In this document: positions 34,757 to 43,563 of the stretch, piece by piece | Numbering within the stretch: position 1 is the first letter of the stretch | Layout of the letters: every line of letters begins with the position of its first letter | Position numbers and translations under genes: made by a program | Notes under the pieces: model-generated | The model's input: the letters and a program-made list of their open reading frames with translations, nothing else | Databases searched by the model: none | Told to the model about the DNA's origin: nothing | Assembly: GCF_014284335.1 (NCBI RefSeq) | Contig: NZ_JACOGF010000004.1 | Coordinates: forward strand, 372,001 to 436,000 | Source of the DNA: Undibacterium hunanense | GTDB taxonomy: Bacteria; Pseudomonadota; Gammaproteobacteria; Burkholderiales; Burkholderiaceae_D | Length of the DNA stretch: 64,000 nucleotides | Direction of reading: 5' to 3'

Positions 34757-36793
34757 TCATGGCTGCCGGATAAAATCAACTAGTTCCGTCGTTTTTTGAT
34801 CCGGCCTGGGTGTCAGGTAACTGACCAGCAGCATGCTGATAAAGCCTGCCGGTACGCCGAATACGCCAGCAGAAATCGGTGCAATATTCAGCCACTGATT
34901 GGCGGTGCTGCCACCAAACAGCGGGTGGCTGTAGAGCATGTAAAACACACAGACAACGAAACCGGTGATGATGCCTGCAATTGCCCCCTGACGATTGGTG
35001 CGTTTCCAGAAAATACCCAGTACCAGTGCAGGAAACAGGGCCGATGCTGCGACCGAAAATGCTGCACCCACCAGCGACAGGATATCTGCGGGTTTCAGGG
35101 ATGCGACATAGGCCGCTACCAGTGCTACCACCAGCAGCAGCAATTTTGAAATCGTCACCCGCTTCTGGGTCGATGCTTGCGGATCAATAATCTTGTAATA
35201 GATATCGTGTGACAGTGAATTGGAAATCGTCAACAGCAAGCCATCTGCGGTAGACAGGGCGGCAGCCAGGCCACCGGCGGCTACCAGTGCCGAGACCACA
35301 TACGGCAGACCGGCAATTTCGGGAGTGGCAAGCACGACGATGTCACCATCCAGCACGATTTCCGCTAGCTGGACGATACCGTCATGGTTGATGTCCGTAA
35401 TGGTGACCAGCGGGTTGATTTTGTCTATGCTCGCCCAGTAAGTCACCCAGGAAGGCAGTTTGGAAAATTCGCTACCCACCAGCGAATTATAGATATCGTA
35501 TTTCACCAATATCGCCAGCGCCGGGATGCTGATGTACAGCAGCATGATAAAAAACAGCGACCAGAATACCGAATCGCGGCTTTCCTTGACCGAGGGCGGC
35601 GTGTAATAACGCACCAGTACATGCGGCAGAGCGGCAGTGCCCATCATCAGGCACAGGACCAGTGCCATGAAATTATTGCGCTTGTTATCCGATTCATTCT
35701 TGTCTTTGGCCGCATACGGCGTGTATTGCGAAAAGCCGGGTTGTGCCTTGTTCAGATAATTGTTACGGATGTCGGTCCAGCGGGTTTTTGCTTCTTGCGG
35801 TGACTTGGGATAATTCGCCAGTATGCGTCCCGCAGCCTTGATCTCAAGTAAAGAGGCATTGCCGGATTTTAAATCGTCCAACTTGCTTTGTACTTCAAAG
35901 CGACCTTCTTCCCATGACTGTGGCAATTGCTGGATTTTCTTTTGCAATTCGGCAGCACGCTGGCGGTAAATAGCCCTGACTTCCTGCTCCTTGGGGTCTT
36001 GTGCGAATTGTTTTTCCTTGTTGACCAGTTCTGGCAAGACAGAACCATAGGTCAGGGGTGCGACCGGATTATGCGTGTGTTTGACCGATAGCCAGCCAAC
36101 AGGAATCAGGAAGGCGACAATGATGATGATGTATTGTGCCACCTGGGTCCAGGTCACTGCCCGCATGCCGCCCAGGAAAGAACAGACCAGGATACTGGCC
36201 AGCCCGAGGAATATGCCCACAGAAAAATCCACACCGGTGAAGCGCGAGGTGATCAGTCCCACACCATAGATTTGCGCAACCACGTAGATGAAGGAAATGA
36301 AAACGGTGGCAAATACTGCCAGTATCCTGACCGTATTGTTTTCCGGTGTACCTGCAAAACGGGCGCCCAGAAAATCAGGAATGGTGTATTGCCCGAACTT
36401 GCGCAGGTAAGGCGCAATCAGCATCGCCACCAGACAAAAGCCACCGGTCCAGCCTATGATGTAGGCAAGGCCATCAAAGCCCTGCAGATACAGGCCACCA
36501 GCCAGGCTCAGGAAGCTGGCGGCAGACATCCAGTCTGCGGCGGTGGCCATGCCATTGAATACTGCAGGCACGCGTCGTCCGGCGACATAGTATTCGGTGA
36601 TGTCTGATGTGCGGCTGACGACACCGATACCGGCGTAGAGTACGATCGTGGCAAACATGAACAGGTAGCCTATCCATGCACGTGGTACGCCTTCTTTTTC
36701 CAGTATCGCCAGACTGATCAGAAAAATGAAAAACAGCAAGGTGTACCACAGATAGTACAGCGTCAGTCTTTGTGTAAATCGTTGTTGTGACAT
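34757..36793 (-). CDS. Sodium:solute symporter (VC_2705 type)
   Basis: A 678-residue, 13-helix member of the sodium/solute symporter family, related to ActP acetate permeases. It contains the SSS signature around GLAAALSTADGLLLTISNSLSHD and a family-specific hydrophilic insertion of about 120 residues (near 250-370) rich in Lys, Glu and Gln. The companion DUF4212 gene ends 5 bases upstream, the normal arrangement for this subgroup. The substrate is probably a short carboxylate such as acetate or pyruvate, by analogy only. Confidence 0.9.
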   Translation of the reverse strand: MSQQRFTQRLTLYYLWYTLLFFIFLISLAILEKEGVPRAWIGYLFMFATIVLYAGIGVVSRTSDITEYYVAGRRVPAVFNGMATAADWMSAASFLSLAGGLYLQGFDGLAYIIGWTGGFCLVAMLIAPYLRKFGQYTIPDFLGARFAGTPENNTVRILAVFATVFISFIYVVAQIYGVGLITSRFTGVDFSVGIFLGLASILVCSFLGGMRAVTWTQVAQYIIIIVAFLIPVGWLSVKHTHNPVAPLTYGSVLPELVNKEKQFAQDPKEQEVRAIYRQRAAELQKKIQQLPQSWEEGRFEVQSKLDDLKSGNASLLEIKAAGRILANYPKSPQEAKTRWTDIRNNYLNKAQPGFSQYTPYAAKDKNESDNKRNNFMALVLCLMMGTAALPHVLVRYYTPPSVKESRDSVFWSLFFIMLLYISIPALAILVKYDIYNSLVGSEFSKLPSWVTYWASIDKINPLVTITDINHDGIVQLAEIVLDGDIVVLATPEIAGLPYVVSALVAAGGLAAALSTADGLLLTISNSLSHDIYYKIIDPQASTQKRVTISKLLLLVVALVAAYVASLKPADILSLVGAAFSVAASALFPALVLGIFWKRTNRQGAIAGIITGFVVCVFYMLYSHPLFGGSTANQWLNIAPISAGVFGVPAGFISMLLVSYLTPRPDQKTTELVDFIRQP

Positions 36794-36797
36794 GCGA

Positions 36798-37064
36798 TCA
36801 GGATCCTGTCTGTTTGCGGCCTATCCAGGCCATGCCCAGGGAATAAATGGCCAGCAGCATGACGAAACTCAGGGTCAGGCCCTGCGCTGCCATATAAAAA
36901 GAAAATGGCCAGCCAAAAAAACTGATAGTGCTCAATTCGCGCGCAAAAAACAGGACACCGAAGCTCAGTGATGCCCAGGTCAGCAGCAGACAGGATGTCA
37001 GGCGTTTGGTATGACGCCAGTAAGGGCCTGGGCTGGCGGGAGGAATTTTTTCAGGAATGCTCAT
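36798..37064 (-). CDS. DUF4212 symporter companion protein
   Basis: An 88-residue membrane protein with two helices (about 22-45 and 55-77), of the family always encoded just before VC_2705-type symporters. It contains YWRHTKRLT near the N-terminus and FGWPFSFYMAAQG between the helices. The ATG at 37064 is preceded by GAGG and overlaps the sensor kinase gene by 14 bases. It presumably forms a complex with the symporter. Confidence 0.9.
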   Translation of the reverse strand: MSIPEKIPPASPGPYWRHTKRLTSCLLLTWASLSFGVLFFARELSTISFFGWPFSFYMAAQGLTLSFVMLLAIYSLGMAWIGRKQTGS

Positions 37065-38598
37065 ATCCTGCCTCAATAGAAACTTCATCATGCGGATTGA
37101 GTCTGAAGGCAATCCTGAACAGGCAGCCGGGGAAGGCAGCATCCTGCGGATGAGAGTTGTCGGAAATTTCTATGCTGGCCTGATGCTGGCTGGCGATTTC
37201 ACGGACGATCGCCAGGCCCAGGCCGCTACCTTGTACATTGGTACCAAGAATGCGATAGAAACGTTCAAACACATGGTCTCTTTCTGTGACAGGAATGCCG
37301 GGACCATTGTCTTCCACCTCCAGTATGGCCAGTGCCTGCTCATGATCAATGATGACCCTGACAGTCACGCTATGTTCTTCCGGCGTATAGCGTAGTGCAT
37401 TGTCGATCAGGTTGCTCAACATTTCGCGCAGCATCAGCGGGCTGCCGAAAATCAGGACCGGTGCATCTTGCTGTTCAAAGCCTAGATCAATTTTTTTTGA
37501 AAATGAAGTCTGTATCCAGTCGTGCACCACGCTACGTGCAAGGCTGTTCAGATCAAGCTGTTCCAGCAACTGGGTCGCAGGGGTCTGGTTTTCTGCCCGC
37601 GCCAGCGTCAGCAATTGATTGACGAGACGCGTCGCTGCTTCGGAACTGGTAGCCAGTTGCAGTAGCGAACGATGTATTTCACCCTGATCAGTCTGGCGCA
37701 AGGCCAGTTCGGACTGCATGCGCATACCTGCCAGAGGTGTTTTCATCTGATGAGCCGCATCGGCGATGAAACGTTTTTGTATATCTATGGTTTGCGCCAG
37801 ACGTTCCAGCATTTCATTGAGGGAGCTGACCAGGGGAGTGATTTCTTCCGGCACATGGCGCGAATCGATGGGGCTTAAATCATCAGGGCGGCGTGCCCGT
37901 ATCCTGTGCTGAAGCTCTGCCAGCGGCGACAGGCCACGGCTCAGGGCAAACCAGACCAGCGCCAGCGCAATCGGCAGGATAATGAACTGAGGCAGTATCA
38001 CACCCTTGATGATTTCATTGGCCAGCAAGGCCCTTTTTTCCAGCGTTTCTGCCACCTGTACCAGTGCCAGGTGAGGCGTACCATCGGCCTGTCTGCGGTT
38101 GATCTTGTTCAAGTCTATATAGCTATACGCTACCCGGATGTCGATGCCGCGCAGGTTTTCGTTTCTTAACTGCACCGTACCGGTTTGTGGCTTGTCTTCT
38201 TCGGCGGGAGCCGGCAGTTCACGGTCACCATCTATGACTTCGCCCTTGTTGTTTTTGATCTGGAAATAGATATTGTCGAGGTCATCAGCGCGCAGGATAT
38301 CGCGCGCAGGGCTGCTGAGTTGCGTCGATACCTTGCCATCCACTTCCTTGACCTGCTGGGACAGGACCAGCACATTGTCTTCCAGTGCACGGTCAAAGGG
38401 CTGGTTGGCGATGGATTTGGCGACCAGATAAGTAATGGCGATACTCATGGGCCATAGCAGTAGCAGGGGAGCCAGCATCCAGTCCAGGATTTCTCCGAAC
38501 AGGGAACGCTGGACTTTTTCTTCCACCGGCCGGGTCAGGCTGTCATCCGGCACTGGAGCCGGCCTGTTTCTGAACCTGTTGCCTGGTCTTGCCTTCAT
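37051..38598 (-). CDS. Sensor histidine kinase (TctE-like)
   Basis: A 515-residue inner membrane kinase. It has a first helix at about 37-60, a periplasmic 2CSK_N-type sensor domain, a second helix near 205-225 and a HAMP-like linker. The H-box is DAAHQMKTPLAGM, and the ATPase domain carries NLIDNALRYTP (N-box), DNGPGIP (G1) and GSGLGLAIV (G2). Its ATG overlaps the response regulator stop. Its gene is followed, with overlap, by DUF4212 and the symporter, so it most likely senses the substrate of that transporter. Confidence 0.94.
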   Translation of the reverse strand: MKARPGNRFRNRPAPVPDDSLTRPVEEKVQRSLFGEILDWMLAPLLLLWPMSIAITYLVAKSIANQPFDRALEDNVLVLSQQVKEVDGKVSTQLSSPARDILRADDLDNIYFQIKNNKGEVIDGDRELPAPAEEDKPQTGTVQLRNENLRGIDIRVAYSYIDLNKINRRQADGTPHLALVQVAETLEKRALLANEIIKGVILPQFIILPIALALVWFALSRGLSPLAELQHRIRARRPDDLSPIDSRHVPEEITPLVSSLNEMLERLAQTIDIQKRFIADAAHQMKTPLAGMRMQSELALRQTDQGEIHRSLLQLATSSEAATRLVNQLLTLARAENQTPATQLLEQLDLNSLARSVVHDWIQTSFSKKIDLGFEQQDAPVLIFGSPLMLREMLSNLIDNALRYTPEEHSVTVRVIIDHEQALAILEVEDNGPGIPVTERDHVFERFYRILGTNVQGSGLGLAIVREIASQHQASIEISDNSHPQDAAFPGCLFRIAFRLNPHDEVSIEAGYEHS

Positions 38599-39332
38599 TT
38601 TTGCTCAGACGGTACCGGGGGAGTCGACTGTACCGACGGTGCCGGTGGCGCAGGTGGTGCAGCAACAAAGAATTTTTCCAGGCAGTAGCCAAGTCCGCGC
38701 ACGGTGGCAATGCGTACGCCATCAATTTCAATTTTTTTGCGCAGACGATGAACATACACTTCTATCGCATTATTGCTGACCTCTTCACCCCATTCGCAAA
38801 GGTGATCAACCAGTTGTTCTTTCGAGACCAGGCGACCGGTGCGCTGCAGCAACACTTCCAGCAGACCCAGTTCACGGGCGGACAAATCCAGCATCTGTTC
38901 ATGGATATAGGCAATCCGCCCCACCTGGTCATAGGACAAGGGGCCATGCTTGATGACAGTTGGTCCGCCACCTGCGCCACGTCTGGTCAGTGCCCGGACA
39001 CGTGCCTCCAGTTCTGATAAGGCGAATGGCTTGGCCATGTAGTCATCGGCGCCGAGATCCAGACCCTTGACCCTTTGCTCCACCGAATCTGCCGCTGTCA
39101 GTATCAGGACCGGCAGGCGGGAGTTGCGTGCCCGCAGGCGGCGCAAGACTTCCAGCCCGCTCATTTTGGGCAGGCCGAGATCGAGTATGAGCAAATCGAA
39201 ATCCTGAGTGGACAGCGCGGAATCCGCTTCCTGACCATTATTGACGCAATCGGTGGCATAGCCGGATTGCCGTAGTGAACGGGTCAGCCCGTCGGCCAGT
39301 ACACTGTCGTCTTCTGCTAGCAAAATACGCAT
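38595..39332 (-). CDS. OmpR/TctD-type response regulator
   Basis: A 245-residue regulator. The receiver domain starts MRILLAEDDSV with the phosphoacceptor Asp in LLILDLGLPKMSG near residue 51. A winged-helix DNA-binding domain ends around VRIATVRGLGYCLEK. It is followed by an unusual Pro/Ala-rich tail (APPAPPAPSVQSTPPVP). The ATG at 39332 begins the receiver fold exactly. It is the first gene of a four-gene operon with kinase, DUF4212 and symporter. Confidence 0.94.
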   Translation of the reverse strand: MRILLAEDDSVLADGLTRSLRQSGYATDCVNNGQEADSALSTQDFDLLILDLGLPKMSGLEVLRRLRARNSRLPVLILTAADSVEQRVKGLDLGADDYMAKPFALSELEARVRALTRRGAGGGPTVIKHGPLSYDQVGRIAYIHEQMLDLSARELGLLEVLLQRTGRLVSKEQLVDHLCEWGEEVSNNAIEVYVHRLRKKIEIDGVRIATVRGLGYCLEKFFVAAPPAPPAPSVQSTPPVPSEQK

Positions 39333-39735
39333 GATGAATTTGATCCAGGTGGTTTGTCTCTTTAGCGGATGCCAGCCTACATGGCGAATCAGCTCCGCCT
39401 GGCAGCATCTCTTTCTATTCTGGCACGGCGCCATGTTTTGCGCCTCTTGCAGCCACAACTTTAACCCAATATCGTACTTTTTCCAGAATTACCCTCGCAT
39501 ATATTTGTGTAAAGGCAAAGATATGTCGCCGAAGGGCTTCAAAGAAACAGTCCCTCGCGGTAATCCAGGCAGAGCTGGTGGAAGGCAGGTTGACCACCAT
39601 CATCCGGCTGGATGGGGTGTCAACCATAAATTCTCACTTGACATGATTAATTACAGATGTAATCATTGGCTATCGATTACATCTGTAAATGCTTGTTCTA
39701 ATGTGATCCCAACAAAATAAAGGAAGAGTGCGTCA
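39333..39735. other. Divergent region, two-component operon / blaI
   Basis: About 400 bases. The left two thirds hold no supported gene and should contain the response-regulator promoter. The right end holds a -35-like TTGACA at 39638-39643 and the double operator described separately. Confidence 0.6.
39651..39688. promoter_or_regulatory. Double BlaI/MecI-type operator
   Basis: TTACAGATGTAATC (39651-39664) and its exact reverse complement GATTACATCTGTAA (39675-39688) are separated by ten bases. Each half is itself a TACA-N2-TGTA dyad, the BlaI/MecI/PenI recognition core. TTGACA lies just upstream, so bound repressor would cover the promoter. It precedes the blaI-like ATG by about 50 bases. 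Confidence 0.85.
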
Positions 39736-40113
39736 ATGAAAACCATCGCCATCAGTGAGGCAGAATCCGTCGTCATGGAAGCGCTTTGGAAAAAGCATCC
39801 ATTGTCAGCCGAAGAGGTATTTGCCGCAGTGCTCGATCAGCAGGAATGGCAAGAGGCTACTGTCAAGACTTTGCTTAACCGATTGTTGAAGAAGGGGGCA
39901 ATACAGGCGGAAAAAGATGGACGCAGGTTTTTATATTCACCCCTGCTCAAGCGCGAGCAATGGATACAGTCAGAGAGCAAGGGTTTTCTTGACCGTATGT
40001 TTGACGGCAGAATAGCACCACTGGTGGCGCATTTCAGTCAGCAAAAGAAATTGTCCCGGCAAGATATTGCCGAGTTGAAACGGCTGATTGAGGAGCTTGG
40101 CGATGGCAAGTGA
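39736..40113 (+). CDS. blaI: BlaI/MecI/CopY-family repressor
   Basis: A 125-residue winged-helix repressor. It shows the family pattern ISEAESVVMEALWKKHPLSAEEV, then WQEATVKTLLNRLLKKGAI with the recognition helix, and a C-terminal dimerisation helix. Homologues control beta-lactam resistance or copper ATPases and are inactivated by a BlaR1-type protease, which is encoded next with an 11-base overlap. The double operator upstream points to autoregulation. No beta-lactamase gene lies in this window. Confidence 0.92.
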   Translation: MKTIAISEAESVVMEALWKKHPLSAEEVFAAVLDQQEWQEATVKTLLNRLLKKGAIQAEKDGRRFLYSPLLKREQWIQSESKGFLDRMFDGRIAPLVAHFSQQKKLSRQDIAELKRLIEELGDGK

Positions 40114-41383
40114 CAGCTTGAAAATATTGATGGCGCTGGGATTGACCAGCACGGTACTGGCATTGCTGGTATTGCTGCTGAGGCTACCCTTGCGCCGCTA
40201 TGCGGGAGCGGAAATCAGTTATACCTCCTGGCTGATGTTGCCATTGGCAATGCTGGCGATGCTGTTGCCGCATCGCGTTTATCAGGACAGTTTCACGGTG
40301 TTGACTGTGCCTGTTGCACAGTGGGCTGGTGTTGTCCATGCGATCGAATTGCCGTCCAGACCCAACTGGTCTGGCCTGGTCTTGTTGGCGTGGATCAGTG
40401 GCAGCATCATCATGCTAATCTGGTTTGCTCTTCAGCACAGCCGCTTTTTGCATGACCTGGGTGAACTGACCAGGCATGAGGATTTTTATCTGGCCCGTAG
40501 CATGGATGCAGGGCCGGCGCTGGTGGGCTTGCTGCGTACCAGGATTGTCGTGCCGGGTGACTTTTTCCAGCGCTACACCGTTGAAGAACAGACCCTGATC
40601 ATTACGCATGAAAAAATTCACAGGTATCGTGGCGACTTGTTGGCGAATACCCTGTTTGCTCTGCTGCAGTGCCTGTTCTGGTTTAACCCAGTCATACACC
40701 TGGCCGCCAGGTATTTTCGTGTTGACCAGGAGCTGGCCTGTGATGCCCGCGTGATTGTTCAACATCCGCACGCCCGGCGTACGTATGCCGAAGCCATGCT
40801 GAAAACCCAATTACATTTCAACCCCAGTGCCATTGCCTGTCACTGGCAATCTCATCACCCTTTAAAGGAAAGAATCATGCATTTACAACAGACCCGCTCT
40901 TCTTTTTTGCAACGTGCATCTGCTTATTTGTTGTTGTCTATGGTTGGCGGCTTGAGTGCGTATAGCGCCTGGGCAGTGACACCGGCAAACCAGGTTGGCG
41001 CAGATGCGGCGTCCGGGCAGGCGAAAGAGACCGCGCAGGTTGACAGCTATATGGTTGCTACGTCCATTACGGCGGGTGGAAAAACTTCCAGCCCACGTAT
41101 CGTCGTCAAGCAAGGCAGAGAAGCAAGTTTCGCCATCAAGATGGATGAACAGCAAGGCAATTGGGATTTCAGTTTTAGCTTGAAAACGCCGGCGACCGGC
41201 AATGCCAATGAGGCTGTCATGGTGATGCTGGTAGTCAAAAAAGATGGTGTCGTGATAGCCAAGCCTAATCTGTTGGTTGGTCTTGATCAGCCAGCGAAAA
41301 TCCAGCAGCAGACACCAGAACACCAGAGCGACTTTGACATCTCACTGACTGCCAGCCTGTTGAAGAAAGGCGACAAATTTTAG
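40103..41383 (+). CDS. BlaR1-type M56 membrane metallopeptidase
   Basis: A 426-residue protein with four membrane helices in the first 300 residues. The zinc site is HEKIH at 169-173, with ELACDARVI further on providing the third ligand. In place of the penicillin-binding sensor domain of true BlaR1 there is a short, unrecognised C-terminal domain of about 125 residues after the fourth helix. The signal detected may therefore not be a beta-lactam. GAGGAG eight bases before the ATG; overlaps the repressor gene. It presumably cleaves or triggers loss of the repressor. Confidence 0.88.
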   Translation: MASDSLKILMALGLTSTVLALLVLLLRLPLRRYAGAEISYTSWLMLPLAMLAMLLPHRVYQDSFTVLTVPVAQWAGVVHAIELPSRPNWSGLVLLAWISGSIIMLIWFALQHSRFLHDLGELTRHEDFYLARSMDAGPALVGLLRTRIVVPGDFFQRYTVEEQTLIITHEKIHRYRGDLLANTLFALLQCLFWFNPVIHLAARYFRVDQELACDARVIVQHPHARRTYAEAMLKTQLHFNPSAIACHWQSHHPLKERIMHLQQTRSSFLQRASAYLLLSMVGGLSAYSAWAVTPANQVGADAASGQAKETAQVDSYMVATSITAGGKTSSPRIVVKQGREASFAIKMDEQQGNWDFSFSLKTPATGNANEAVMVMLVVKKDGVVIAKPNLLVGLDQPAKIQQQTPEHQSDFDISLTASLLKKGDKF

Positions 41384-41495
41384 TTGTAAACTGATAGCGC
41401 TGCGCTGATTATGGCCAGCGTGGTTCGTTGTCTGGAGATGAAATTCTCATCTGTTAAAATTCACTGACCAAAAGTGACCCCACAAAGATAGCTGA

Positions 41496-42221
41496 ATGAT
41501 GAAATCCTGGTCTGTGAATTTGTCTGTAAATTGGTCTGTGAAGCTGCCTGTTTTGCTTGCGCTACTCTGCACCCTGTGCTGTTCTTCGGCAATGGCGCAG
41601 CCTGGCAAGCTTTGCTCTGGCGATGCTGGCTTGCGCAAGCTGGAAGCTTATTGGAGCAGCACGCTTTTTCTGGGCCTGCTGGATAAGCATGGCGACTGGA
41701 CTGCTGCCATGCAGGCGGCAGACAGCCAGCATATTGCCTTGTCCATCAAAAATGGGCAGATCAAACAAAACCTGGCATGGCATGAAGGTGATGAAAGCAA
41801 GTATTGTCTGCGCCTGCAAGGCGATAAAGTCTGGTTGCTGGATGAAAAGGGGAAAGGGAAAGGGCCGGAACTTGGCCCTTATCAGCGTCTTGGTACGCTG
41901 GACCAGCGCGAAGCGGATCTTTACCTGGCGCGTTTGATACAGGGTTGTTTTATCAGTGCAGAAAAAGAACAGTGGTGCTTCCAGAAGGGCAGGCTGAGCA
42001 TTAACGGCCAGCCCGTCAATGCACGACTGGAACTGGATTTATCCGAACTGGACCTGTACGGCACACCCCTGCACGTGCAAGGCCGCAAACTACCCTTTTG
42101 GTATCTGGTGAAGCGTTCCGACGGATGGGCTGTGTTTGAAGACGATTATGCCAGTAAAGAAAACCGCAAGCCGGTCAATCCTGAAACGAGTAAGCCATGG
42201 CGTGTGCTGAGGCCACAATAA
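41496..42221 (+). CDS. Secreted protein of unknown function
   Basis: A 241-residue protein with a signal peptide ending at AMA. Its start is built from a 12-bp tandem repeat (WSVN-LSVN-WSVK). The mature part has six cysteines: LCSGD, KYCLRL, QGCFIS and QWCFQKG are visible, suggesting disulfides in the periplasm. It ends with a lysine-rich KPWRVLRPQ. No family is recognised. It is 112 bases after the blaR1-like gene and may or may not share its promoter. Confidence 0.7.
   Translation: MMKSWSVNLSVNWSVKLPVLLALLCTLCCSSAMAQPGKLCSGDAGLRKLEAYWSSTLFLGLLDKHGDWTAAMQAADSQHIALSIKNGQIKQNLAWHEGDESKYCLRLQGDKVWLLDEKGKGKGPELGPYQRLGTLDQREADLYLARLIQGCFISAEKEQWCFQKGRLSINGQPVNARLELDLSELDLYGTPLHVQGRKLPFWYLVKRSDGWAVFEDDYASKENRKPVNPETSKPWRVLRPQ
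41508..41543 (+). repeat. 12-bp tandem repeat in signal peptide
   Basis: Three degenerate units, TGGTCTGTGAAT, TTGTCTGTAAAT and TGGTCTGTGAAG, encode the WSVN-LSVN-WSVK start of the secreted protein. Confidence 0.8.
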
Positions 42222-42241
42222 CTAAAGCAAGTCAGTCAATG

Positions 42242-42679
42242 TCAGCTTGCAACAAGCATTTCAAGCTTCTGCAACATGCTTGATAAACCGGTATCGTCAT
42301 CCGGATACGGGTAGTCAAAAAAATCGATTTGCATCCATTGAGCTTCTTGCCCGGGGTGTAGATATTTTTCAAAATCATCCACCAATACAATATCTGATAC
42401 CAAAGCAGCGGGAACAAATTCCAGATTCTTGGTTTCACCTTGCCAATTGACGTATTCGATATCCAGAAACCAGTCTGGTACCACGCTTTCAGCAACCAGT
42501 AATCTTGCGATTTGCCGGAACTGATCTTCCTCTACCGTGGTGAACATGACTATCCTGGGGAATAGTAATGCGCAACGATTCAGGAAATCATGCAGACCCG
42601 GTCGTGGTATCTGGCTCATTGCATTGGAGATCAACGTGCCTTCGAGATCCAGTGCCAATACAGTCGGTATTTTTTTCAT
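42242..42679 (-). CDS. HAD-superfamily (NIF/FCP1-like) protein
   Basis: A 145-residue protein. Motif I is LDLEGTLIS near residues 9-17, motif II is the Thr in IVMFTTV, and motif IV is VDDFEKY. The second acid of the DxDxT motif is Glu instead of Asp, which in HAD enzymes normally supplies the general acid; activity may be altered. Size and the RPGLHDFL segment fit small CTD-phosphatase-like proteins. No partner is apparent: neighbours are an unknown secreted gene and a terminator-bounded gap. Confidence 0.75.
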   Translation of the reverse strand: MKKIPTVLALDLEGTLISNAMSQIPRPGLHDFLNRCALLFPRIVMFTTVEEDQFRQIARLLVAESVVPDWFLDIEYVNWQGETKNLEFVPAALVSDIVLVDDFEKYLHPGQEAQWMQIDFFDYPYPDDDTGLSSMLQKLEMLVAS

Positions 42680-42763
42680 TGCTTAAAAGTGAATGGTAAT
42701 ACTCTTAGTGTCACATTGGAATCCGGATATGGGCAAGTTGAATTTTGTGCTTGTTGAATTCAG

Positions 42764-42922
42764 ATGGGGAAGGATGATGGCTTGATACAGAAGCTGGATG
42801 CCGCCATCGCAAACGGCAAGAAACAGGGAATCGTGAGCCTGGATTTGCCTGAATCAGGCAGGCAGTGGTGGATGGAAGTTGCCCCTGTCCGATCTAATTT
42901 AATTGCCAAAATTACACTTTAA
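42764..42922 (+). CDS. Possible small protein just before a terminator
   Basis: A 52-codon frame starting MGKDDGLIQKLDAAIANGKK and ending VRSNLIAKITL, with an Ala/Lys-rich helix. It is immediately followed (22 bases) by a strong + strand terminator, which implies a transcript ending here. No good ribosome site was seen. A second short frame upstream (from 42729) could be its frame-shifted beginning, so this may be a decaying gene. Confidence 0.4.
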   Translation: MGKDDGLIQKLDAAIANGKKQGIVSLDLPESGRQWWMEVAPVRSNLIAKITL

Positions 42923-42943
42923 TTAAATCTTTGTTTATTTTTT

Positions 42944-42976
42944 AACCCTTGTTCAGCAATGGACAAGGGTTTTTTT
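42944..42976 (+). terminator. Rho-independent terminator
   Basis: ACCCTTGT and ACAAGGGT pair around a ten-base loop, followed by seven T. It ends transcription on the + strand ahead of the MarR gene. Its orientation rules out service to the minus-strand HAD gene. Confidence 0.85.
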
Positions 42977-43039
42977 ATGGTCCCTGCAAAGTTTTTTAAA
43001 CTGGTATAAACTATTGCCTAGTCAACGAATTTTGCCATC

Positions 43040-43531
43040 ATGGATACCGAAAATCAAATTCCCGAGTTCGATAGCTCGCAAGTCGAAGACAGTGTCGGCT
43101 ATTTGCTGGCCAGGTCGCGAACGATGTTGTCTCGCTCTATAGAAGACGCTTTGCGCTGTGTCGATATCACACATGCACAAGGCAGTGTTTTCATGATGCT
43201 GGCCACCGGCAAGAGCAGCACGGCAGCGGAGCTGGCACGTGACCTGTTTATCGACTCTGCAGCAATGAAACGTACTCTGGACAAGCTGGAAGTGAAGGGC
43301 TACATCCAGCGTGTGATAGACGAGAGCGACAAGCGCTTGTTCAAGCTCGGCCTGACGCCATCCGGCAAGGCACTGGCTGCCCGGTTGCCGGCGATTTATG
43401 CAGAAGTGCTGGATGTGGGATTTACCGGTTTTGCTGCTGAAGAAATCAGTTTTTTGAAGTACCTGTTACGCAAGCTTCTGGCAAATCGCCCCATACTGGA
43501 AGCCAAAATGAATAGTTGCCAAGGCAACTAA
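43040..43531 (+). CDS. MarR-family regulator of the efflux operon
   Basis: A 163-residue winged-helix regulator. It has an N-terminal dimerisation helix (GYLLARSRTMLSRSIEDAL), a helix-turn-helix (SSTAAELARDLFIDSAAMKRTLDKLEVKGYI) and the family wing with DESDKRLFKLGLT. It lies just upstream of, and in line with, a complete emr-type pump, so it most likely represses that operon and responds to a pump substrate, as EmrR does. No ribosome site stands out. Confidence 0.92.
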   Translation: MDTENQIPEFDSSQVEDSVGYLLARSRTMLSRSIEDALRCVDITHAQGSVFMMLATGKSSTAAELARDLFIDSAAMKRTLDKLEVKGYIQRVIDESDKRLFKLGLTPSGKALAARLPAIYAEVLDVGFTGFAAEEISFLKYLLRKLLANRPILEAKMNSCQGN

Positions 43532-43563
43532 ATAATCATCAATGTGGAATTCATATTTTCATC

